A stretch of DNA of 64,000 nucleotides from Pollenia angustigena (taxonomy: Eukaryota > Arthropoda > Insecta > Diptera > Polleniidae), in the NCBI GenBank assembly GCA_930367215.1, contig OV884056.1:123502053-123566052 (forward strand), read 5' to 3'. The position numbers and the translations under genes were made by a program. How positions within the stretch are numbered: the stretch's first letter is position 1; every line of letters starts with the position of its first letter. The notes under the pieces were generated by a model. That model worked only from the letters and a program-made list of their open reading frames with translations, had not been told where the DNA came from and did not search any database. This document shows, piece by piece, positions 11,124 through 21,567 of the stretch.

Positions 11124-12100
11124 GTCGACATTCTTCCGTTGGTAGTCGTGAGAGCGCGTCGGCTACCGTATTATGCCTCCCTTTCCTATAAGAAATCGTA
11201 AATTATATTGCTTGTGCTTGAGGGCCCATCTGGCCATTCGCCCGGTCGGACTTTCTGTCGAGTTTATCCATTTTAGTACCAAACGGTCGGTGATAATGGA
11301 GAAATATATCCCTCGAGGATAGGCCGCATTTTTCGGACACCCCACAAGATAGCCAAACATTCCTTTTGGTAGCGGATTAATTCTTCTCTGTATTGTTTTG
11401 ATGTAGGCTCGCGTACACAATCACCCCTATCGCAAACAACTACTCCCATGAAAATATTCCCATATTTTTTTATTTCGTATTTTGAATGATTCCCATAACA
11501 AATTTTTTGGGAATGAAATCCCAAACTTAAAAAATTTGGCATCGCCAATGTTTACTCACGCGAATTTTTTACTAAATAAATTCCTAACAAGTGTTAATGT
11601 GAACGTGAAGGGAACATGTAAATTTAAATTTGTATTCTAAGGTAGGACTCAATTAAATTTCTTTTTTCTTTTATTGAAGGAGTTTTAATTAAGAATATGA
11701 AGATAAACACTATTCATTATTTATTTTATTATATTTTTATTAGAATTTTATTTTGTAATTTTTCTTTCACAATACAAGCACTGACAAGTTATTCATAATA
11801 GAGACGTTTATTTATAAAATACTAACAAATAACTCACAATAGTATTTTTTACTCCCAAAATATTTGCGATACCGATTTGTTGGGGATGGGAATATAGGTT
11901 TGCTCCCATATAACCTATTCCCATAACATTCGCGATAGGGGTGAATAGCATTTTCTGCACCATCAATCTCTTGTGTAAGTACCGCGCCTACCCCATAATC
12001 GCTGGCGTCCGTTTGTAGTATAAGGGAAAAGTGAAGTCTGGCAGGCCTATAGGGACGCATAGGTGGCATACATAGGACACATATCAAATGCAGATATTGC
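11124..12100 (-). pseudogene. Ty3/gypsy RNase H fragment, split by a MITE
   Basis: RNase H removes the RNA strand during reverse transcription. On the minus strand, starting near 12090, the reading gives LILQTDASDYGVGAVLTQ, then after the inserted MITE (11422-11943) KECLAILWGVRKMRPILEG and IITDRLVLKWI, ending with NTVADALSRLPTEE near 11130. The catalytic Asp, Glu and Asp positions are all recognisable. Both flanks of the fragment are cut: the hAT-B end abuts it at 11124, and sequence upstream of 12090 is not recognisable reverse transcriptase. Frameshifts are present. Confidence 0.85.
11422..11943. mobile_element. 522-bp MITE in gypsy RNase H
   Basis: Terminal inverted repeats CACCCCTATCGC at 11422 and GCGATAGGGGTG ending at 11943. 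AAT is present on both sides (11419-11421 and 11944-11946), consistent with a 3-bp target duplication. The RNase H frame rejoins across the site, which confirms the boundaries. There is no coding capacity. The superfamily is not clear to me; a 3-bp duplication is compatible with PIF/Harbinger-like elements, but the terminal bases are not diagnostic. Confidence 0.85.
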
Positions 12101-13201
12101 TGTGAATGAAGTTGTAGTTTTTAGACCATCAGGTCCCTGCGCCTTTGTAACGAAACGTTTACCGCTGGTTACTGCGGTAGACTAAACGGTGTCCGGGTTC
12201 GTACGGGGTAACAAATAAAACTCCTCGTTTTTCACACAACGTTCTAAAAAATACTTTTATTTACTACAAAACACAGTTTGACCGGTCGCCATTCAAGGTG
12301 TCAGCTGCTATGTAAATCTTTGCATGTGTGACCTTACTGCGGGGGATTCGGACGGTACTCAAATATACGATTAGACTTGTATGCACAATACACACCACTT
12401 CAAACTCTCGTAACGCAAACATATGGTATCGACTCAGGTTTGTTCTATTTTAAAAAATGTACGCTAAATTCAAACTTACAAATTAAACAGATTTACATGT
12501 ATTTTCAATTAATTATGAGGACATAAAACTAAACTACAAAAATAAGCAAATAAAAAAATAGAAATAAAACAAAATGACTTCATGTGTAAATCAAAACGAT
12601 ACCCTGATTGACTTTGTTGGTCACAACCTTAACACTAAACCCCGTCAGCAAGTCAGAAACGTAATTTCTTCACAAGTATTATTGTCGATTGGTGTTGACT
12701 CCGTAATAATTTCGATTCACGCTTTAAGAATAATTCACTTGAAAAAGTCTCAATACGTAGGTGTATATACATAAAATCAAGAGCAATGTTATTGATTATA
12801 TCGAATTAATAAATACTCCTATAGACATTTAGGCCAACGTTGTGTGAAGAATATTCGTGGTTATGTTTTGGAGTGGCATAAAAAAATTAAGTTGACACAT
12901 GTGTCATGAATTCAAAGTCACAAAAACAAAATGTTGTGATATTTCCTTAGATATAGTTGGTAGATTAAATAGAATAATAACGGAATCAACTCTGGGAAAT
13001 ATGAGAACCTATTCTTCATGCCAATATCGTCGTTTGCGTGTGTAATAATTAAAATAATTTTGTTTACGAAATAATATTTCATTCACAATTGGTATTTAAG
13101 AGTCAAAAAGTATTTCTCAATAGTAATGTTAGAAAATTATGATGCTAAATGTCAAAAAGTTGATGGCACAATATCGTCCCACCCTAATGCACATACATAT
13201 A
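12101..13201. other. Unassigned AT-rich sequence
   Basis: About 1.1 kb without a recognisable gene. The stretch 12130-12360 is higher in GC than its surroundings and might be part of a retroelement LTR or leader, but I see no matching repeat in the window. The 66-aa frame at 12574-12774 has no recognisable motif. Confidence 0.4.
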
Positions 13202-13561
13202 GGCTGACTTCCAAAACTTTAAATGCATTGCATAAGAACAAAGTATAATGTTTCATTACGCCGCAGTACAATATATATGCAATGCAAACCCTTCCAAAAC
13301 ATCAATGGTAAGTATTAGTAACGCAGCAAAAAAGCAATCAGAGCATCGGTTTTAAAGTTGATGCTTTGTGATATTTGACATTTAATTTGAAAGCAATACA
13401 GATTTATTTTAATATTATGCATTGCATCATTTACATTTCAAAACGTTTAAATAAACAGAACACATAGTTGCATTGTTTCGGTACTTTGTACATGTGCATG
13501 GTTAAATTATTATACTAAAACTGTATACAAACTTTGTATTAGTACGTTTTGGAAGTCAGCC
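13202..13561. mobile_element. 360-bp MITE with GGCTGACTTCCAAAAC ends
   Basis: The left end GGCTGACTTCCAAAAC at 13202 is matched by GTTTTGGAAGTCAGCC ending at 13561. Flanks are both ATACATA-rich, so the length of the target duplication cannot be fixed. No coding sequence. Confidence 0.8.
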
Positions 13562-13629
13562 ATACATACATATATTGTGAGCAAAAACATTTTTTGTTTT
13601 TTATGCTATTTTATTAAATACTGTTTATT

Positions 13630-14370
13630 CTTATTTTTTTCTCAATTTTTATTTATTAAATCCTTAAATATTCTTATCCTAAAATATTATATGTGGCCAG
13701 CCAGTGAAAGACAAAATTTCGTCAACACGGCTTATGTTGACATACGTAGGTGTTTATTGCTCTTCTTAAACGAGTGTGGCCTCCATGATTTAAAATATTT
13801 CGAGATAGTGAATTGGGTGTTGTTCAAGCCTTTTTAAATATTTTACTGCGTTTATTGTAATCATAGTTTTTACTAATGGCGCAATGAGATCCTTATGAAA
13901 TCCTTATGGATGTTTGAGTCTTTAACTTACCAGGGAGCGGCTGTGATTATTCGAAGAAGTTTATTTTGTCGTCTTTGATTTTTTTTCGATATTAGAGGCC
14001 GAGGCAGTACTCCATAGTTGAATACCGTAGCACCACATAGGCTTTCCACTTTAATCGCCGATCCAGATGAATACCGAGATATTTTACATGCGAACGTTGA
14101 ATTATTTGAATATTAATTTGTATAGGGGGCATGATCCCCGGCGCAAGGTGAATGTTATATGTACGCATTTTTGCTCATTGACCATTATCCTACATTGTTT
14201 TAACCATATTTCATGTTGAAATATATGATCCTGTAAGCAACGTGATGCTCCATGACGGTAAGCGTGCATGCTTAGAAATGCTGTTTCGTCCGCGAATGTT
14301 GAAGTATGGGTGTAGTTGCTTGTCGGCATGTCCGAAGTATAAATTAAATATAATAGAGGGCCCACTTAAC
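13630..14370 (-). mobile_element. Old J1 LINE fragment, 3' end and reverse transcriptase C-terminal part
   Basis: Minus-strand sequence matches the 3' untranslated region and last part of ORF2 of J1, with more substitutions than other copies. The frame 14102-14365 covers PLLYLIYTSDMPT, a FADE in place of the FADD catalytic box, and NEQKCVHITFTLRR. Part of the C-terminal domain between about 13870 and 14100 is deleted or scrambled. This fragment forms the left edge of the tandem duplication. Confidence 0.8.
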
Positions 14371-16803
14371 TTCTTTAGGGACTTTCTGTTTTATTTTTCA
14401 GTTATTTATCGTTTAAAATAAAACACATAACGTTCGAGAACAAGACTGCGACTTGTTGCTTTATTTAAAAAATTCATAATTTAAAGTATTAAAATGCCTA
14501 ATCGGTAAAAAATTCAATAATACAAAATTGAGTGTTGCAATTACTTATTCAAATGACCCAAATTTTATTATTAATAACATGATGAGCATAATTCGGGTAC
14601 GCTGAATCCAATGGTGCCAACCGTTTTTTTAGGTTAGCTCTTGTTTTCGAGATATACCGTTATTTTGAAAATGGAGGAGGCTGCACAACATATATTGGCA
14701 TAACTCAAAAACGGTTTAGTTTATTGAAAATACTTAAAAAAATTCCGCAATAAATTTTTTTTTTATCAAAATGTCGAAATTTTTGTTGTTTAAAAATTCA
14801 TAAAAAATTGGAAAATGCAGCTAGGCTTCTTTCTTCTTTTTGCAGACATATAAGCCATTTATGATTAAAATCTGTTAGCAACTTTTGATTTTATTCACAA
14901 AAGTTGAAAAATTTTAATTAATTTAAGAATTTCATAAAACGCAATATTTGTATGGGAGCACCCCCCCCCCCCCCTAAGAAATGGTGATAAGGGCAAGTAC
15001 GTCTAGAGAAAATGTAAAAGACAAAAAACTTAATGAGGTCGGTCATATATTTTATCACACTAGGGGCAACTCCTGGGCATTTATGTGACTTTTTCTTCAA
15101 TATATCTCTAGTCTGCATTGAACATTTTGTATGCGAGCCCCCTTAAGGAATTGAGATAGCGCGTAGGTATTTTAGAAATGAATGATTTAGAAATGAATGT
15201 TGAATAAAGTAGGGTTGGTCATACATTTAACCTATCTACACAGAAGGAAAAACACTCTGTATAAATCAAGTTTTTTATGATTTCTTTAATTACGAGTCGT
15301 ACTCGAAAATTCAAGTACGAATAACACTAAAATGTACTCAAAACAATCCTAAATGGGATAAATTTCAAAAATCAATCCCGGAATTTCTTGAAATAAGTAT
15401 AAAATTCTTAAATCAAGTACAAAAAAGATTAAACTTTTCGTTGATAATGCCACTCTGAGTGTAAAATTACAAAATGAGGGTATTAATCTCTTAAAACTTA
15501 TTAGTCTCATCTCTCAGCATCGCAGTCTTTTATGCGTGCGTACGTGTGTGTTTTCAAAATTTGTTGTACAATTACAACAACACAACACAAGTTCGAACAA
15601 AACGATTTGCTTTTTGTTTGTAGAAACAACAAAAACAACAGAACAAGAAGAAAAACATAAACATATGTATGTATGTAATATTTTCATGTTTAATGTCTCA
15701 TTTGTAATTAACTTAATAAATGGAAAAGTATGCTCCAATTTTTTATTAAGCAGATTATTATTTAACATTCCTCGACGTACGGTACGGTACTTATCCCTTA
15801 TTTATAAAAACTTGCCGAACTAACTATGCTATGACAGACCCATTTAGAAAACTGAGTTGTTGCTTTAATGAAATGTTTGAATTTGTTGATTTTGCTCTAG
15901 ATGTAAATATTGTTAAACGTAATATTATACTTAAGTTAAATAAATATCCATAGACCTAATTATATTATAAAATAAATAACCCGCCGGCTAACGCATGTTT
16001 TTTTATCTATAATTATTAAACAAAGGTCTGACCAGACTCATGTGTACCACGAAGGGTTAAAAAGTAAATTTGAAATCTTGCTTTTCATTTAGTTTATACT
16101 TTTAGTTAAATATGTACATACGATTTTTAAAGTAAAAACCATATCGAGCATGATGTTCGTGTTTTATCATTCTTTAAGGTGTAGAACGGGTAAGCAAAAA
16201 TTTAAAAAAAACAATTTTTTTTTTCAAAAAAAAAAAAAATTATATTTCTAAAAAGACTGCTCATGTTAAAAAAAAATTCTGCTAAATTTTAAGGTAATTT
16301 TATTGCGGAATTTCGTTTTTTTTAGTATTTTCAATAATATTGTGCAACCTCCTCCATTTTCAAAATAACGGTATATCTCGCTGGCTGGCTGGCTGTCCAT
16401 GTAACCTTGTGCGCAAAGTACATGTCGCAATTTTGGAGATAATTTGATAAAATTTGGGGCATAGGTCGTTATTCGCACAAGGCCCAAGCCTATTGAAAAT
16501 GGACCAAATCGTAGGACCACGAGGGAAAATAGGGGGAAATTTCTTCCTCTCAGAAACTATCAAACCGATTTTAATGAAATTTAAAACATAGATAGATCCA
16601 TATCTATATGGACACATAAGCTATACCTTTTTTCCAAAAATAGGACCACAATGGGAGGTAGGGGGTTATTTCTGCCTCTCAGAAACTTTCAAACCGATTT
16701 TCATGAAGTTTATAAACATAGATAAATCAATATTTATATGGACACATACACTGTGGTGTAGGGTATCATATGGTCGGGCTTGACCGACTATACTTTCTTA
16801 CTT
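14371..16803. repeat. Non-coding repeat block with an inverted pair, unit 1
   Basis: No coding region is supported in this 2.4 kb. A block of about 115 bases (about 14650-14765: ATATACCGTTATTTTGAAAA, GGAGGAGGCTGCAC) recurs inverted at about 16285-16385. A poly-C tract lies near 14960-14974. The right end (about 16740-16803) reads GTGTAGGGTATCATATGG, a short palindrome GTCGG...CCGAC, then TATACTTTCTTACTTGTT, an end type also seen inverted at 36484. A sentence of sequence near 14600-14650 (GAATCCAATGGTGCCAACCG) recurs in altered form near 31780. Confidence 0.55.
15663..15681. repeat. 19-nt segment inverted relative to unit 2
   Basis: ATATGTATGTATGTAATAT here corresponds to ATATTACATACATACATAT at 22861-22879, an exact reverse complement. 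Sequence on both sides is identical in the two units. Confidence 0.95.
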
Positions 16804-18780
16804 GTTGATAACTGTATTTGTTCGCATAGTTCACTACAATATGCTGTTGATTTCGCTATAGCCTCCAAACCATACTCCGACCATATGCCACTCAATTAAT
16901 CGTAACTATAATGTTCTTCTTTATAGATTGCACTGGAACAATAAATTTGTTATTAAGTATGTAGAAAAACTAAGATCCCTATCGAGCAATATTGATCTTC
17001 ATACAGGTGAGATGGTTGATGAATTAATTTATACAATTACAAAAAAAGTAAAAATTGGTAACGAGAAAAAATCCAATATAAAAGACTCTGAGCCTATGCA
17101 TAAATGGTAAGATTGGAAGTGTATGAGATTCTGTTAGACCTTGTTACGAAAGCGAATAGCTTACAGAAATAAACATATTTATATCAACAAATAAAGTTAT
17201 TTTTACAGCGAGAACCAAATACCGTAAATTATGTGTGAATAAAAAAACTAGAATTCTATAATTAGAACTTAGATAAACTAAACAAAATAAAAAGCAGTAG
17301 TGAATTGTGGAAGCTGACTAACTCTATGAAGTCACGTACGTATACGATAAAAGTAAATATGACAGCAGACGATTTTATGTCTCATTTTTCCACTTTGTTG
17401 GCTAACTGCGTAGATATACCAACAATGAGCTGGTCAATGCCGTATTTTACAGATGCTTATCTAGATTCACCTATTGAACTTTGTGAAATTTAGGCAGTAG
17501 TCAAAACTCTAAAACTTAATTAAGCCCTTGGCCAAGATGGCATAAGCTATGAATTTTACAAATATGCACCTAATTGTTTTGTTAAAGAAATATTATCTGT
17601 ATTCAGCAAAATATTTTTACAAGAAAAAATACCTTCCAGTGTTCGTCAATCCATTATAATACCACTCTTTAAGAAGGGGGATGCAAACCAGCCATCAAAT
17701 TATCGTGAACTTTTGTTGATCGACACTGTATGCAAAGTCTTTAACACTATCATGCTGAAGAGGATAACTGAATGGACCGAAAACTAGAATATACTTAATG
17801 AATGTCAAGCTGGATTTAGAAAAAACTACTCAACTGTAGACAATATCTTCAATCTTGTGAACACTGTAAATTTAAACAAATTGAATGGCAATAACACATT
17901 TGCTTTTTTCGTAGATTTTTCATGTGCCTGTTTAGGGCTGTCATCGAAAATTATAAGTATTATACAGTGCGCATATGAAAACAACGAAGTTGTATTTGGG
18001 ACGGAAGAACATTTTTTGAACCTTTTTTGTCGAGCTTAGAGTAAAACAAGGTTGCATTTGTGGTCCCTTACTATTTTCGCTGTACGTCAATGACCTAGCA
18101 GATGAATTCCACATGGGGTAAATGTTGCACATATTAATGTTAAAATACTTCTGTATGTTGATGATATTATCATTCTTTCTGATTCTCAAACTAAATTACA
18201 ACAAATGATTGATGCTCTGTTTAAATACTGTACGACGTGGTACATAAAAGCTTATATAAATAAATCAAAAATTGTTATATTTCGTTCTGGTACTATTTTA
18301 TAGCATCAAATCTTTTTTTTTTATTGAATCTTTCTTGTCGAAAATTACAATATGTATTGAAAGCTTAATCCTAATTCTTATTTCTATTTGCTAGCCGTTG
18401 TAACCGCTAATTAATTGCATTCAAGTGCCTGCTAGGCTCAAATTGTCGGATCTCTTCAGCGTCCGGTGACCTTCGAACTTTATTAGATACTGAGCGAGGT
18501 ATTTGGGATGTACCATTAGTTTATCTATGTATTTGACTGAAAACTTTTTAATTTCTTCCTGAATGGTAGCGATGTTAAGATCAAATCATCATCAAATCTT
18601 AACTGGCAGTTTTGAGATAACAACATAGAGATCGTTAGCAGCTACAAATATCTGGGCGTTGAAATAACGTATAACTAGTCATATAACAAACATCTAAACA
18701 GTAAATTGGCTGCCTAAAAACTTGCTATAAACTCCACCTGGTCGAAATATATAAATCATCCAAAAATTTCTAAAGAAAAA
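16804..18780 (+). pseudogene. L4 LINE reverse transcriptase, unit 1, decayed
   Basis: A plus-strand non-LTR retrotransposon of a different family from J1. The endonuclease end is visible near 16870 (YSDHMPLN). Reverse transcriptase blocks follow across stops and frameshifts: LGQDGISYEFYK (17530), PLFKKGDANQPSNYR (17670), QAGFRKNYSTVDNIF (17806), motif A FFVDFSCA (17905), motif B KQGCICGPLLFSLYVNDLAD (18045) and the catalytic YVDDIIILSDS (18155). Sequence between motif A and the next block is deleted. A J2 fragment interrupts it at 18315-18589, and J1 cuts it at 18781; the C-terminal end survives only at 30563-31023. Confidence 0.75.
18304..18600 (-). mobile_element. J2 LINE 3' fragment in L4, with 11-bp target duplication
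   Basis: A 275-bp 5'-truncated J2 copy on the minus strand (18315-18589) begins with a T-run, the complement of its poly(A) tail. CATCAAATCTT is present at 18304-18314 and again at 18590-18600. L4 reverse transcriptase reading resumes directly after. The body matches the 3' end of the J2 element at 37752. The equivalent in unit 2 is 25466-25762. Confidence 0.88.
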
Positions 18781-21292
18781 TTTTTTTTTTTTATTATTTA
18801 TTTATTGAATCTTCATATATTAAATATGAACTAACAATAATTAATCAAATCTTAACCAAATACGTTATTTTATGTCCTGCCAGTGCCAGACAAAAATTTT
18901 CTTCATCACGGGTTCTGTTCACTAATATAGGTGTTTATCGCTCATCTAATTGGATAAGTGCTGCAGTGTCAATTCTTTTTAAGCGAGTGTGACCGCTATC
19001 ATTTAAAATATTTCGTGCTAGAGGGTTCGGGTGCAATTCGAGCCTTTTTAAGTATTTTACTGCATATTTCGTAATCATAGTTTCAACTAATGGAACATTG
19101 AGATCCTTGTGAATATTTGAGCTTTTAACATACCAAGGCGCAGCTGTGATTATTCGAAGTAGTTTATTTTGACGCCTTTGAATTTTTTCGATATTAGAGG
19201 CCGAGGCAGTGCCCCATAACTGAATACCATAGCACCAGATTTGCTTTAAGATAGAGTTGTAAAGAAGAAGTTTGCAGTCGAGACTAAGGATAGAATTTCT
19301 TCCAATAAGCCAATTGGATGGCTTTTAGTTTCATTTGAGTTAATTTTGCCTCTATATGGCTTCTCCACGTTAAACGGCGATCTAGATGAATACCGAGGTA
19401 TTTTACATGCGAATTTTGAAGTATTATTTGATTATTGATTTTAATAGGGGGGTATGATTCCCGACGCAAGGTGAATGTTATATGTACGCATTTTTGCTCA
19501 TTGACCTTTATTCTCCATTGTTTAAACCACAGTTCTAGTTGAAATATATGATTCTGCAGGTATCGAGATGCTTCTTGACTCTTTTCGTGCACGCTTAGAA
19601 AAGCTGTATCATCAGCAAATTTTGAAGTTTGGGTGAAGTTGTTTGTTGGCATATCCGAAGTATATATTAGGTATAAAAGTGGGCCCAGGATGCTTTTTTG
19701 AGGGACTCTAGCGTCAATTTGCTGAAGAGAGCTTAAATAATCACCTTCTTTAATAATTAACTTTCGACCGACTAAGTAGCTTTCTAGCTGCTTGTGTGTG
19801 TTTACTGGTAAGTTTAGTTTCAATTTATGTAATAAGCCTTCATGCCAGACTTTATCGAAAGCTTGAGAAACATCGATGAAGAGAGCGGAACAATATTTTC
19901 TTTCTTCACGGGCTTTTCTTATTGCGTTTACTATACGATGGGTTTGCTCAATTGTGCTGTGTTCTCTGCTAAAGCCGAATTGGTGGTTAGGAATACATCT
20001 ATTTTCATTTAAAATTGGGGTTAATTTTGACGTTAATAGCTTCTCAAACAGCTTTGATATATTAGAAAGTAAGCTTAAAGGCCTTTATGACTCAACTTTT
20101 GTGTGATCCCTTCCTGGTTTAGGTATCATGGTGACTAAGGAAACCTTCCACTTTTTAGGATAGTATTCAAGGCGTAAAATAGCATTAAAAATGAAAAGAA
20201 TAATTTTCTTTGCTATGCTGGGTAGCTCCAAAAGCATTTTGTTGCTGATCTTATCAAAACCAGGAACCTTCTTGGGGTTTAAATCACAAATAGCCTTTTC
20301 GATTTCTCTTAACTCAAATCTTAGGGGAACAGCTGCTCTAGCTGCAACAGGTGGTAACTCGACCGCAATATCGTGAGATATATTTGGGGTAAATACGTTT
20401 TTTAAATGATTGACATACAGATTTCCTTTTTCAACATAATTTCTTGCCCAACTTCCATTCAAGTTTCTTAATGGTGGTTTAGAGACAACTGGCCTTTTGA
20501 GATTTCTAGCTGCATGCCATAATGAGTAGTCTGATTGTGGGGTTGCATCAAGTTCCTTAAGATATTTTTCCAGAGAAGCCGTTTTTTGTGTCTGCAGTAA
20601 CTTTCTAAGTCTTTTTGTACACTCTTTAAGTAAGTTCTTAAGTTGAGGGGATCTGTGCACTTGCCACTCTCTTCGAGCCCTCCTTTTTTCAGACAAAAGA
20701 TGCTCGACACCTGTGGAATATATTTTAATAGTTTTTGTTTTTTTGGGGGCAATACTGGAATATTGAACAGCTAGTTTCAGAAAACTGTCAAAATTGTCAA
20801 TAGAGCGATCTATATAATCCGGTGTACTGAGCGGAATATTTTATGTGCAATGGGTACTGAGATATTTTTTATATTTTAACCAATTAATTTGCGTAGCTGT
20901 CGTCGCTAAGTAACCAGTCGGAGGTACAATTCTATTGGGGTTCATTATAGTAACAATTGTAGGTGTGTGGTCGGAAGATAGTTCTAGGGAAGCTTCAACA
21001 TGAATCGTTTCTATGGGAATGTTTTTAACCACGCCGAAATCGATGACATCTAGAATTTTTTGATGATCAGTGGGCCAATATGCTGGTTGTCCGCTCGCTA
21101 CCACATTTAAAGCCATTTTAGAAATTGTGTTAAATAAAACACGACCCTTTGGTTTTATAATTCGCGACCCCCAGAAGGTATGTTTAGCGTTATAATCGCC
21201 AGCGGCTTGGAAACACGGTCCTAATGATTCAAAATATTTATAATATTGGTCCTCCGATATTGAAAATCTAGGTGGGGAGTATAACGATGAAA
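18781..21292 (-). mobile_element. J1 LINE in L4, unit 1, truncated at the duplication seam
   Basis: Minus-strand J1 beginning with a T-run at 18781 and the 3' untranslated region, then ORF2. Open pieces are 19284-19823 (reverse transcriptase motifs B and C: IDARVPQKSILGPLLYLIYTSD and FADDTAFLS), 20085-20696 (linker and reverse transcriptase N-terminal part, KKVPGFDKISNKML) and 20841-21116 (end of endonuclease, SSDHTPTI). Motif B has VPQKS where other copies have VPQGS. The element stops at 21292 in the endonuclease because the tandem duplication ends there; the intact relative in unit 2 continues. Confidence 0.88.
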
Positions 21293-21497
21293 CAGCTTGA
21301 TTATTTGATTATTGATTTTAATAGGGGGGTATGATTCCCGACGCAAGGTGAATGTTATATGTACGCATTTTTGCTCATTGACCTTTATTCTCCATTGTTT
21401 AAACCACAGTTCTAGTTGAAATATATGATTCTGCAGGTATCGAGATGCTTCTTGACTCTTTTCGTGCACGCTTAGAAAAGCTGTATCATCAGCAAAT
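21293..21497 (-). repeat. Duplication seam: J1 reverse transcriptase segment joining the two units
   Basis: About 200 bases here match the J1 reverse transcriptase inside the units (about 19430-19635 and 26590-26797), not the more diverged fragment that starts unit 1. A few filler bases (near 21293-21300) separate it from the endonuclease at the end of unit 1, and near 21497 it switches to sequence matching 14297 onward. The seam creates a chimeric frame at 21221-21565. Confidence 0.88.
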
Positions 21498-21567
21498 GTT
21501 GAAGTATGGGTGTAGTTGCTTGTCGGCATGCCCGAAGTATAAATTAAATATAATAGAGGGCCCACTT

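Larger units (their letters stand above)
14297..21292. repeat. Tandem segmental duplication, unit 1 (~7.0 kb)
   Basis: Unit 1 corresponds base for base to 21498-28454 at offsets of 7200-7201, 7198 and then 7162. The offset steps come from a shorter C-tract in unit 2 and a 36-base difference near 16010-16050. Content: repeat sequence (14371-16803), L4 LINE (16804-18780, with a J2 fragment at 18315-18589), and J1 (18781-21292). Divergence is low by eye, with only scattered single differences. The unit is cut inside the J1 endonuclease at 21292. Confidence 0.92.

Noticed and set aside
12574..12774. 66-aa frame as a host gene
   Set aside because: No motif, no supporting context, and length expected by chance in AT-rich DNA.
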